Shown: one piece after another, positions 52,462-59,930 of the stretch
Position numbering within the stretch: the stretch's first letter is position 1
How the letters are laid out: each line of letters opens with the position of its first letter
Assembly: GCF_900168065.1 (NCBI RefSeq)
Contig: NZ_FUZZ01000002.1
Location: 620,001-684,000, forward strand
Direction of reading: 5' to 3'
DNA length: 64,000 nt
Source: Chitinophaga ginsengisegetis
GTDB taxonomy: Bacteria > Bacteroidota > Bacteroidia > Chitinophagales > Chitinophagaceae
Position numbers and translations under genes: made by a program
Notes under the pieces: model-generated
Told to the model about the DNA's origin: nothing
The model's database searches: none
Seen by the model: only the letters and a program-made list of their open reading frames with translations

Positions 52462-53316
52462 TCAGATCACCATTTTTTCGATGGGCACTACCAGGATACC
52501 TTGTGCACCGGCCTCTTTCAGGCTTTCGATGATATCCCAGAAATCATTTTCATTCAGCACTGAATGAACAGAGCTCCAGCCAGCTTCTGCCAAAGGCAGT
52601 ACTGTAGGGCTTTTCATGCCCGGCAGCAGACCAATAATTTCATTCAGTTTATCATTGGGCGCATTGAGCAGGATGTACTTGTTATTTTTTGCTTTCCTTA
52701 CTGCCTGGATGCGGAATAAAAGTTTGTCCAGTAACAGCTGTTGTTCCGGCTTCAGGCTGTGGCAGGCTGCCAGCACGGCTTCCGACTTCAGCACCGTTTC
52801 CACTTCTTTCAAACCATTCATAAACAGGGTAGATCCGCTGCTCACCAGGTCGCAGATGGCATCCGCCAAACCTATACCGGGCGCTATTTCCACGGAGCCG
52901 CTGATTTCATGGATCTCTGCGGTGATACCGTTTTGTTGCAGAAAATCTTCCACTATCACCGGGTAACTGGTAGCAATACGTTTATTCTGCAGGTCTTTCA
53001 CAGAAGTATAATCCACTGATTTCTCCACTGCCATTGATAAGCGGCATTTGCCAAAGCCCAGTTTCTGAACAATATTTACCTGCTTTTGTTTTTCCAGCAC
53101 TACATTTTCTCCTACAATTCCTATATCTGCCACACCATCTTCAATGTATTGCGGAATATCATCATCGCGCAGGAAAAACACTTCCAGCGGGAAGTTGGTG
53201 GCTTCTGTCTTCAGCTTATTAACACCATTGTTGATGTCGATGCCGCACTCCTTCAAAAGCTTGATGGAATCGTCGTGCAGGCGGCCAGATTTCTGGATTG
53301 CAATTTTCAGTTTCAT
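52462..53316 (-). CDS. hisG: ATP phosphoribosyltransferase (long form)
   Basis: A 284-residue enzyme. The N-terminal part is KLKIAIQKSGRLHDDS with DDDIPQYIEDGVADIGIVG. The PRPP motif EIAPGIGLADAICDLVSSG lies near 150. A C-terminal regulatory domain (about 210-284) marks the long, histidine-inhibited form that needs no HisZ. It starts the his pathway and is the first structural gene behind the his attenuator. Confidence 0.95.
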   Translation of the reverse strand: MKLKIAIQKSGRLHDDSIKLLKECGIDINNGVNKLKTEATNFPLEVFFLRDDDIPQYIEDGVADIGIVGENVVLEKQKQVNIVQKLGFGKCRLSMAVEKSVDYTSVKDLQNKRIATSYPVIVEDFLQQNGITAEIHEISGSVEIAPGIGLADAICDLVSSGSTLFMNGLKEVETVLKSEAVLAACHSLKPEQQLLLDKLLFRIQAVRKAKNNKYILLNAPNDKLNEIIGLLPGMKSPTVLPLAEAGWSSVHSVLNENDFWDIIESLKEAGAQGILVVPIEKMVI

Positions 53317-53326
53317 CCCTGATAAA

Positions 53327-53360
53327 ATAAAAAAAGGGGCTTACCTCTGCGGTAAGCCCC
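53327..53360 (-). terminator. his attenuator terminator
   Basis: A perfect 10-bp stem (53336-53345 with 53351-53360) surrounds a 5-nt loop. On the minus strand it is followed by a run of seven T, ending about 11 nt before the hisG ATG. Segment 53351-53357 can instead pair with 53402-53408 (7 bp, one G-U), which overlaps the hisL stop codon, forming an antiterminator. Confidence 0.87.
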
Positions 53361-53403
53361 TGTTGATGATGTAATATGGTGATATACACAAATCATCCCC
53401 TGC

Positions 53404-53457
53404 CTACCCTTGTGGTAAGATATGATGGTGGTGATGTGTATGTTTGTTTGTAATCAT
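53404..53457 (-). CDS. hisL: his leader peptide (six His codons)
   Basis: A 17-codon ORF read on the minus strand as MITNKHTHHHHHILPQG, ATG at 53457 and TAG at 53406-53404. Codon 6 and codons 8-12 are His. It is placed between a promoter and the terminator before hisG, the arrangement of ribosome-mediated attenuation. Region 53414-53418 (TTACC on the minus strand) can pair with GGTA in 53404-53408. A ribosome stalled on the His codons would cover it and release the antiterminator strand. Its first codons share a 15-nt identity with trpL. Confidence 0.88.
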   Translation of the reverse strand: MITNKHTHHHHHILPQG

Positions 53458-53468
53458 AATTTCAGGTG

Positions 53469-53498
53469 CAAAAATAGGAAGTAAAATGAAATAACAAA
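53469..53498 (-). promoter_or_regulatory. his operon promoter
   Basis: On the minus strand TTTG (53498-53495), 18 nt, then TATTTTTG (53476-53469), an exact -7 match. The expected transcription start is about 6 nt before the hisL ATG at 53457, so the leader ORF is close to leaderless. Confidence 0.68.
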
Positions 53499-53528
53499 GG
53501 TTTTTTTTGGAATTAACCGGAAATTTAA

Positions 53529-53544
53529 ATATAAGCGCTTATAT
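53529..53544. promoter_or_regulatory. 16-bp palindrome upstream of the his promoter
   Basis: ATATAAGCGCTTATAT is a perfect palindrome, 31 bp upstream of the his -33 element and 57 bp past the stop of the PEGA-like gene. It lacks a loop and T-tract, so it looks like a protein-binding site rather than a terminator. No regulator is known. Confidence 0.4.
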
Positions 53545-53600
53545 ATAACCACTGGTATAAATGGTTGTTTCCCATACTCCTTTCGTAAGTAATTCCACCT

Positions 53601-54281
53601 TTATTTCGCCAGCCTGCTTTGCAGTTCAGGTACTACATTTTCGAAGGTACGCAACAGCCGGTCCCAGTTGCGGAATGACTCATCAGAACTGGCAGAAACA
53701 CCTGGAGGGGCTATTTCGCTGACCAGCTTCGCCTTGTAGGTAAGCGGATCTGTGTTTCCTGTTTTGATAATAAGACGGGTACGGATAGTAGCTGCTTTAA
53801 AAGATTTTACCACCCAGGCAGTACACATGTATCCCGTAGCTTTATCAGTAACCGCAATCACATCAAAATAACCGGTAATGATCCGGTTGATCAGCTTCCA
53901 GGAATTTTCTTCATCATGACTGGTCCGCACGTCGATATCCTGGTTAGCGAGATTGGTTACCATTGAATTTTCGTAAGCATCATCTTTCTCCAGTTTAATA
54001 TAATCCGTGGAAGGTAATGTGTGCTTTCCGTCGTTAATGTAGTTCCTTTCCTGTGTAATGAAACCTACTTTTTCCACGCGGATATTCACCTGTGCATACG
54101 CGGCTACTTTAATTTCTGTAGAGGTGTTATTGACCAGTTTTCCATCTACATAGATCCGTGCATCATTTTCGGTATTGATGACAATCTTTTTGGATTTAAC
54201 TTTTGCAGACAGCTCATTAGGTACAAAGAAGGTGAAAGCTGCCAGGCAGCAGAACAGGAGTGCTTTGATTTGAATGCCCAT
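53601..54281 (-). CDS. Exported protein with PEGA-like domain
   Basis: A 226-residue protein. The signal peptide is ALLFCCLAAFTFFVP with cleavage near 25. A PEGA-like beta domain follows at about 30-85 (DARIYVDGKLVNNTSTEIKV, then RVEKVGFITQERNY), then an alpha/beta domain with no recognised motif (IITGYFDVIAVTDKATGYMC). PEGA domains occur in surface and S-layer-like proteins. It is a single minus-strand gene ahead of the his promoter; no functional link is evident. Confidence 0.65.
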   Translation of the reverse strand: MGIQIKALLFCCLAAFTFFVPNELSAKVKSKKIVINTENDARIYVDGKLVNNTSTEIKVAAYAQVNIRVEKVGFITQERNYINDGKHTLPSTDYIKLEKDDAYENSMVTNLANQDIDVRTSHDEENSWKLINRIITGYFDVIAVTDKATGYMCTAWVVKSFKAATIRTRLIIKTGNTDPLTYKAKLVSEIAPPGVSASSDESFRNWDRLLRTFENVVPELQSRLAK

Positions 54282-54661
54282 AAGAAATAAGGATTATCTG
54301 AGGTTTACAATATTATCGCCGCGTAAAATTTAACGGCGCATGAATTTATTGATGGGATATAGGGAGAGTGTAGAAAAAAAATCCGGATGCGATGAATAAC
54401 AAGTGATTAACAAATACATAAACCGCCAATAATTGCTAATTATTGAACTAGATATGTTCCCTTCTCCCCTCCTTAAAAAAATCTTACTGCGCCTGTTTTA
54501 GCAGCCGGAATTCACAGCACACTGATCTCCTGTCACTTACTTTTCACCCGCTGCAGTTGCAGTTTTCCACTTTTGCAAACGATGTGTTAATGGATTTTAT
54601 AAACTAATAATTTTAGCTTTATTTTGCTAATAATATTAGTATTCACAAAAACGATAGTCAT
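54282..54661. other. Intergenic region, 380 bp, between divergent genes
   Basis: No ORF of coding character was seen. It contains the tandem palindromes near 54604-54639 listed separately, and AT-rich sequence. It must hold promoters for both the PEGA-like gene and the umuD-like gene; no full -33/-7 match was found. Confidence 0.6.
54604..54639. promoter_or_regulatory. Tandem palindromic sites upstream of the umuD-like gene
   Basis: CTAATAATTTTAG (54604-54616) and CTAATAATATTAG (54627-54639) are 12/13 identical. The second is a perfect palindrome. They are 23 bp apart (about two helical turns) on the same face, with TTATTTTG (a near -7 element) between them, 23 nt before the umuD-like ATG. 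This suggests a repressor operator, perhaps an SOS box of this lineage (inference). Confidence 0.5.
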
Positions 54662-55081
54662 ATGCAAGTATTGAAACCGAGTGACCCGCACATCACCCTG
54701 CCATTCTTTAATACCAGTGTCCCCGCGGGGTTTCCAACACCTGCCCTGGATTACGAGGAAGAACAGATTGATCTCTCCCGTATCCTGCAGCCAAATCCCA
54801 CTACCTCCTTCATTATCAGGGTAAAAGGCGATAGCATGACAGATGCCAGCATCCCCGACGGTTGCATGGCCGTTGTAGACCGCTCCATCCGCCCGTCTAC
54901 AGGAGATATTGTGGTGGCGGCGCTCAATGGGGAATATACCGTAAAACGCCTCGTAAAGGCAGGCCGCAGCTGGGTACTGCACCCCGAAAATGCTTTTTAT
55001 AAACCCATTGTTATCACTGAAGATGCCGACTTCCAGGTGTGGGGCGTGGTAACCGCGGTGATTGTAGATATGCGTAAATAG
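54662..55081 (+). CDS. UmuD-like S24 peptidase
   Basis: A 139-residue protein like UmuD. The self-cleavage site Ala-Gly is in SVPAGFPTPALDYEEEQIDL near residues 21-22. The catalytic Ser is in VKGDSMTDASIPDG near 60 and the catalytic Lys in YTVKRLV near 98. There is no DNA-binding domain, so it is UmuD-like rather than LexA. UmuD' activates the error-prone polymerase UmuC during SOS. No umuC is found next to it here; a SRAP gene follows after 63 bp. Confidence 0.85.
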   Translation: MQVLKPSDPHITLPFFNTSVPAGFPTPALDYEEEQIDLSRILQPNPTTSFIIRVKGDSMTDASIPDGCMAVVDRSIRPSTGDIVVAALNGEYTVKRLVKAGRSWVLHPENAFYKPIVITEDADFQVWGVVTAVIVDMRK

Positions 55082-55144
55082 CGCACCGGAACAGATACAG
55101 AAATAAAAGTACCTTTATCAGCTATAACATCCCGACAGATCAAT

Positions 55145-55897
55145 ATGTGTTACGATATCGCTTTTACCTCCAGCATAGAGAGCATTTTCAAATACCTGCC
55201 GCGACTGAAACCCGGCGGCAAACTGGATATCCACTTCGATCCCACCTGGCACAAGATCGGGATGTCTTACCCGCAATGGCCGGTGGTAACCAACAACAAC
55301 GGATTCAAACTGGAAAAATATACCTGGGGCCCCGTGCCTAAAATGCTGGATACCCTGGAAAAAGTAAAACGCCAGCGACAACTTTTCCTGAATGCCCGCA
55401 GCGAAAAAGTTCTTGAAAATGGTACGATGTGGAATGCTATCCGGCATCAGCGTTGCCTGGTTCCTGCCAGCGGCTTCTTTGAATACCGGCATATTCCCGG
55501 ATGGAAAAACAAAGTGGCCTACTATATTAAACCAAAAGAACAGGAACTCTTTTTCATAGCGGGACTATGGGCAATGTCTAACTCCTGGGATGTGGATAAA
55601 CCCGCACGCATACCCGCCTTCTCACTGCTAACCCGCGCTGCCAACCCACTGATGGCACAAATCCATAACGGCGGCGAAAACGCCGGCAGAATGCCCATGA
55701 TGCTTACGACTGAACTCGCAGAACAATGGCTGCAACCAGATCTAACAGATACGGATATACGATCTATCATACAGTATGAACTGCCCGCAACACAACTGGA
55801 ATGCTGGCCGGTGAATTCTGTCAGAAAAGTAAAGCCCGACGACGCAACAGTAATAACCCCGGCAGCCTATGAAAATTTACCTGCCCTGCAGGTGTAA
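55145..55897 (+). CDS. SRAP domain protein (YedK/HMCES family)
   Basis: A 250-residue SOS-response-associated peptidase domain. The catalytic Cys2 follows the initiator Met (MCYDIAF). The conserved Glu is in LVPASGFFEYRH near residue 110, and the His-containing segment QIHNGGENAGRMPMML near 183. SRAP proteins crosslink to abasic sites in single-stranded DNA through Cys2. The pairing with a UmuD-like gene points to one damage-response operon. The start is fixed because Cys must be residue 2. Confidence 0.88.
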   Translation: MCYDIAFTSSIESIFKYLPRLKPGGKLDIHFDPTWHKIGMSYPQWPVVTNNNGFKLEKYTWGPVPKMLDTLEKVKRQRQLFLNARSEKVLENGTMWNAIRHQRCLVPASGFFEYRHIPGWKNKVAYYIKPKEQELFFIAGLWAMSNSWDVDKPARIPAFSLLTRAANPLMAQIHNGGENAGRMPMMLTTELAEQWLQPDLTDTDIRSIIQYELPATQLECWPVNSVRKVKPDDATVITPAAYENLPALQV

Positions 55898-55910
55898 ATA
55901 ATTTTCACCG

Positions 55911-56729
55911 ATGAAAGACACTGTTATCCCTTTCTTCAAACCGGCTACCACCGGTGGCATTTATATACAGGAAATTGGCGTAATCAACCATCACGAAGAT
56001 GCATACCTGTTATTCCTCCTACGCAGAGGCCATTGCAGCCTGGAAATAAACGGGCAGCCGCTTCATATCACTACGCCTTCCTTCGCCTTTGTTCATCCTG
56101 GCCAGGTGCATGTATTAAAAGAAGTCGAAGACCTGCAGGGATGGCTTATTTCGGCCGAAGCCTTCCTTATCCCATCCGCGTGCATCAACCTGTTTAAAAG
56201 TTTACCCGTAAGCCGGCAATGCCAGCCGCTGGATGCAGCTTCACTGCATATGCCGGAACAGCTCTGCCAGCTGCTGTTGCAGCAGTTCCGTCAACCCTCT
56301 CTTTTTTATAACAACATTCTCCATAGTTTACTCGAAACATTGTTCCATACAGCAGCAGCATGTTATCCTGCGTGTAATACGCCAGCCGTTGCGCAAACCG
56401 AACCGGAAAAGATCACCAATCGCTTTAAAGAAGTGCTGGCCGACAAAGGCCGCTCCATGCCCGCACCGGAAAGCATGGCACGCGAACTAAACATAAGTGC
56501 CGACTACCTCAGCTACTGCGTTCATACCGCCACCGGGGTTCCCTTATCTCACTGGATTGCGGATAGCGTTTTAACCGAAGCCAAAAGAATACTCTATTAT
56601 ACAGACCTCCATATACGGGAAATTGCCTATGAACTGGGATTTGAAGACCATACCCATTTTTCCCGCTTCTTTATGAAACATACCGGCACTACCCCGCTCC
56701 TGTTCAGAAATAAATTCAGACCATCTTAA
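55911..56729 (+). CDS. AraC-family transcriptional regulator
   Basis: A 272-residue regulator. The N-terminal cupin-like ligand domain (1 to about 150) has LFLLRRGHCSLEINGQPLH and FVHPGQVHVLKEV. The C-terminal double helix-turn-helix (about 175-270) has MARELNISADYLSYCVHTATG and IREIAYELGFEDHTHFSRFFMKH. It starts 13 bp after the SRAP gene and may be read with it. Ligand and targets are unknown. Confidence 0.87.
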   Translation: MKDTVIPFFKPATTGGIYIQEIGVINHHEDAYLLFLLRRGHCSLEINGQPLHITTPSFAFVHPGQVHVLKEVEDLQGWLISAEAFLIPSACINLFKSLPVSRQCQPLDAASLHMPEQLCQLLLQQFRQPSLFYNNILHSLLETLFHTAAACYPACNTPAVAQTEPEKITNRFKEVLADKGRSMPAPESMARELNISADYLSYCVHTATGVPLSHWIADSVLTEAKRILYYTDLHIREIAYELGFEDHTHFSRFFMKHTGTTPLLFRNKFRPS

Positions 56730-56741
56730 ACGCCACAAAAA

Positions 56742-56773
56742 AAGCGGGCGCCCCTCTCACAAGGCACCCGCTT
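56742..56773 (-). terminator. Terminator downstream of the phosphodiesterase gene
   Basis: An 11-bp stem (56742-56752 with 56763-56773) has one non-Watson-Crick pair that is a G-U wobble on the minus RNA and a C-A mismatch on the plus RNA. A run of seven T follows on the minus strand. It fits the minus-strand gene ending at 56797. Confidence 0.78.
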
Positions 56774-56796
56774 ATTATTGCTACGTTTTCAATGCT

Positions 56797-58134
56797 TTAT
56801 TTAGTGATCACACCCGCCGGCACTTTGCCATCGGTATTATCCAGCGATAGCCCAAGCAGTTGCGCTACCAGCGGCGCCACATCTGTTACGTTCATTTCTT
56901 TCACATGAGCACCTGTCACTATCCCGGCTCCGGAGGCCACAAAGCCGGTTTGTATCTGCTTAAAATCCGGGAAATAACCATGCGTTCCTCCTTTGGCAGC
57001 CCGTACCAGCTCCCCGGTAGATGCGCCGCCAATGGTTACGCCATCAGATGCGGAAATAGCTAGGGTAGCGTGTGGATCAGCACCCACTGCATCGAGCTGT
57101 TTGCGGGTAATAACCCGGAATAGCTGCTGCTGCGCAGCCGGCAGCCCTTTCAGCAATGCCAGTACTTTCTGCTGTGTAGCCACATCCTTCGGATCTTTCA
57201 GATGCAGGAAAGCCGCTCCGCCGGAAGAATGGAACTGTGCTTTCCAGTCGCCCGTTTTGATATTATTCAGCAATCCGTTTTGCGCCAGCAATACATTCGG
57301 GGAAAAGTTTTTGCTGATATTTACAAAACCATGATCACCGGTAACAATGATGGCGGTATTTTCGTATATCCCTGCACGTTTGAGCGATTCTATAATGGTA
57401 CCCAATGCCCTGTCGGCGCCGGCTACCGCCTTTCTCACCAACAGTCCGTCGCGGCCCTGTTCATGTTCGTAGTGATCCGTGCAGGCCAGGTGCAACGTAG
57501 TAAAAGCAGGCTTATAGGTAGCAATCAGGTAGGCCGACATGCGCGCCACATTTTCATCCAGGATCAGTTCTTCATCTTCCATCGTGAAATCCTTTTCACC
57601 CAGTTTACCGGTGGCATGCTCCTGTACTTCCTGCCACAACGAAACCGGATTGGTTACGGTGGCCATCAGCTCCCGTCTGTCCTTCTTACCAACGGACCAT
57701 ACATCCGGTATGTTGTAATCGATCGGTGCGCCTACGGATACCGGCCAGATTACATTGGCCGATTTCTTACCGGCTTTATGCACAGCGTCGAACAGCGTGG
57801 GCGTTTTGATACTATCGTAATAAAAATACCAGATCCCGCTGGCGCCATTGGGTTCAAAAGGCGTGTTATAGTAAATACCATGCCTGGCCGGCGTAACACC
57901 AGTGATCAGCGACGTATGATTAGGATAGGTAACAGTAGGAAATACACTGTTTACCCCATCTGCATAGGCGCCGCTGTCTTTCATTGCCCGCAGGTTCACC
58001 ATACCCCAGGAGGCATCGGTGTAAAACTCAGGCCGGAAGCCATCAATGGTAATCAGCACCACGTGTGAAGCGCGCTGTGCATAAGATGTGAATCCTATCA
58101 TCAGCAACAGTGCTATACCGGTAATCTTCTTCAT
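56797..58134 (-). CDS. Alkaline-phosphatase-superfamily phosphodiesterase (NPP type)
   Basis: A 445-residue exported enzyme; the signal peptide ends TSYAQ near residue 20. Metal-site motifs: VVLITIDGFRP near 25-35, the Thr nucleophile Thr69 in VFPTVTYPNHTSLITG, ACTDHYEHEQG near 219, and VTGDHGF near 262. This is the nucleotide pyrophosphatase/phosphodiesterase type. It would cleave phosphodiesters in the periplasm. It lies 17 bp after susD, so it belongs to the uptake locus and hints that the transported ligand carries a phosphodiester or is processed by one (inference). Confidence 0.85.
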   Translation of the reverse strand: MKKITGIALLLMIGFTSYAQRASHVVLITIDGFRPEFYTDASWGMVNLRAMKDSGAYADGVNSVFPTVTYPNHTSLITGVTPARHGIYYNTPFEPNGASGIWYFYYDSIKTPTLFDAVHKAGKKSANVIWPVSVGAPIDYNIPDVWSVGKKDRRELMATVTNPVSLWQEVQEHATGKLGEKDFTMEDEELILDENVARMSAYLIATYKPAFTTLHLACTDHYEHEQGRDGLLVRKAVAGADRALGTIIESLKRAGIYENTAIIVTGDHGFVNISKNFSPNVLLAQNGLLNNIKTGDWKAQFHSSGGAAFLHLKDPKDVATQQKVLALLKGLPAAQQQLFRVITRKQLDAVGADPHATLAISASDGVTIGGASTGELVRAAKGGTHGYFPDFKQIQTGFVASGAGIVTGAHVKEMNVTDVAPLVAQLLGLSLDNTDGKVPAGVITK

Positions 58135-58151
58135 ACTATTTTTATTTTACT

Positions 58152-59924
58152 TTATTTCCATTCAGGATTCTGCACCAGCTTAGGGTTCAACACCAGCTCA
58201 TTATACGGTATCGGGTAAACGTACTTATAATTTGCCCACTGACGTTCAATATTGCTCAGCCAGATCAGGTTACCGCTGTTACCGGCAGATAATTTGGTCT
58301 GGTCGTCATCAATCAGGAAGTAGTATACACCCGGCACTTTAGTGGCCGGCGTTTTCTTTACAAAGGATACATCGGGCTTTCCATCTTCATTTAAATCCAT
58401 CAGGGCATCCATAGCAGGCACATATAAGCCAATATATGGCTTCAAAAGTAAAGGACCAAGTCCCCAGCGCACCAGGTCATAAAAACGGAACCCTTCCAGG
58501 ATCAGCTCAATCCCTCTTTCACGGCGTACTTCCAGCAACACGGCGTCTGTTACGTTTGCGTTAACATTCGGGAGTGCTGTTTTATCCTTGAAATAATCAA
58601 TGAGATAAGGATCGGCTGTTACCGGCATCTCGGTATTCTTCAAACCTGCGCGGGTTCTCAGTAATTTGATGGTGCTATTCCAATCGTCTGCGGTGAAACT
58701 GTTCAACTCGGCCTTTGCTTCCGCTTTATTCAGCAATACTTCTGCATAACGGATAATAGGAACAGAGTTATTATTCTCTGCCACACCATCGGTAGCTTTT
58801 GAATCCATCGTAAACTTCAGCGGCTGATAACCGGTATAGGTATACGTAAAATCAGGCGGCGCAATTTGTCCTTCGCGGCTGTATTTCCCCATACGGATAG
58901 TTTGTTGCAAACGCAGATCCCGGTTCTTTACTTCTTCATTGAAAGGCAGGTTATCATAACCAGCTTTGTCTGTAAAGCGGCTGCCATCAATGTTCAGGTA
59001 GGTATCAGTAAATGTTTTAACAAGACTGATCCTGTTGCCGTAAGTGGCGCTGGTAAAAAACCAGTTGGCATCATTGAATACGCGCAAGCTTTTATTACAC
59101 ACATACGCCAGGATCACTTCATTCACATTCGGCGTTTCATTAATGAACAGGTTGCGGTAGCTCATAGTAGCGTCGCTGCCGGTGTTCAGCGTATACAGTC
59201 CGCTCTTTATTACTTCGTCGGCGGCACTCACCGCGGCGTTCAGCCAGTTGTCGTAACCCGGTGTCTGCGTTCCCGGACGATGCTTACGGTACGTGCCTTC
59301 AAATAAACATACGCGCGACTTATACGCCAGCGCCACCCAACGCGTGATCTGCGAACAGGTGTTATCTTTTTTGTTACGGATATTGGCACACGCAAAATCA
59401 AGATCAGCCAGTACGCTGTCCATTACCATCGTGCGCGGATCGCGGCCTTTATACAACTCCGGATCTTCGATGGTCATGGTTTTACTATACCAGGGCACAT
59501 CACCAAAACGCTTCACCTTTTCAAAGTAAAACATGGCACGGAAAAAACGGGCAATACCGGCATAGTGATTTTTAGCTTCGTCAGGAATTTTCGCCTGGCT
59601 GTAATGCTCCAGGAAATAATTGATATTACGCAGGTCGCTCCAGCTCCAGCCACTACTCTGCGTAGCCGAGTAAGCATCGCGCTGAATGAACGTATTCACA
59701 TCTTTCCCCGCCATATAATCGCTCATCACATCTCCCCTGATAATTGCATTTCCATCAGGTAATATTTTATAGAAAGAAGTAGTATACAGCTGCAGATCCT
59801 GCTCTGTATTAAACGCATTGTCAGGATCCAGTTTATCAAATGGCTTCAGGTCGAGATCCTTCTTACAGGACATCATCGCCAGGATCAATAACAGGTAAAT
59901 ACTATTTTTCATCTTCATAAACAT
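58152..59924 (-). CDS. SusD/RagB-family outer-membrane lipoprotein
   Basis: A 590-residue protein. The lipoprotein signal is YLLLILAMMSCKK with the Cys near residue 20. The SusD family features follow: LDLKPFDKLDPDNAFNTEQDL, FFRAMFYFEKVKRFGDVPW, the TPR-like helices, and a C-terminal region with RRERGIELILEGFRFYDLVRWG and YVYPIPYNELVLNP. SusD proteins sit on the cell surface and lid the SusC channel, binding the ligand. It lies 6 bp after susC. Start ambiguity (Met1, Met3 or Met5) is minor. Confidence 0.92.
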   Translation of the reverse strand: MFMKMKNSIYLLLILAMMSCKKDLDLKPFDKLDPDNAFNTEQDLQLYTTSFYKILPDGNAIIRGDVMSDYMAGKDVNTFIQRDAYSATQSSGWSWSDLRNINYFLEHYSQAKIPDEAKNHYAGIARFFRAMFYFEKVKRFGDVPWYSKTMTIEDPELYKGRDPRTMVMDSVLADLDFACANIRNKKDNTCSQITRWVALAYKSRVCLFEGTYRKHRPGTQTPGYDNWLNAAVSAADEVIKSGLYTLNTGSDATMSYRNLFINETPNVNEVILAYVCNKSLRVFNDANWFFTSATYGNRISLVKTFTDTYLNIDGSRFTDKAGYDNLPFNEEVKNRDLRLQQTIRMGKYSREGQIAPPDFTYTYTGYQPLKFTMDSKATDGVAENNNSVPIIRYAEVLLNKAEAKAELNSFTADDWNSTIKLLRTRAGLKNTEMPVTADPYLIDYFKDKTALPNVNANVTDAVLLEVRRERGIELILEGFRFYDLVRWGLGPLLLKPYIGLYVPAMDALMDLNEDGKPDVSFVKKTPATKVPGVYYFLIDDDQTKLSAGNSGNLIWLSNIERQWANYKYVYPIPYNELVLNPKLVQNPEWK

Positions 59925-59930
59925 TAGTCG

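Noticed and set aside
57202..58068. A 288-codon open frame on the plus strand
   Set aside because: Antisense to the phosphodiesterase gene, which has clear catalytic motifs; no family resemblance.
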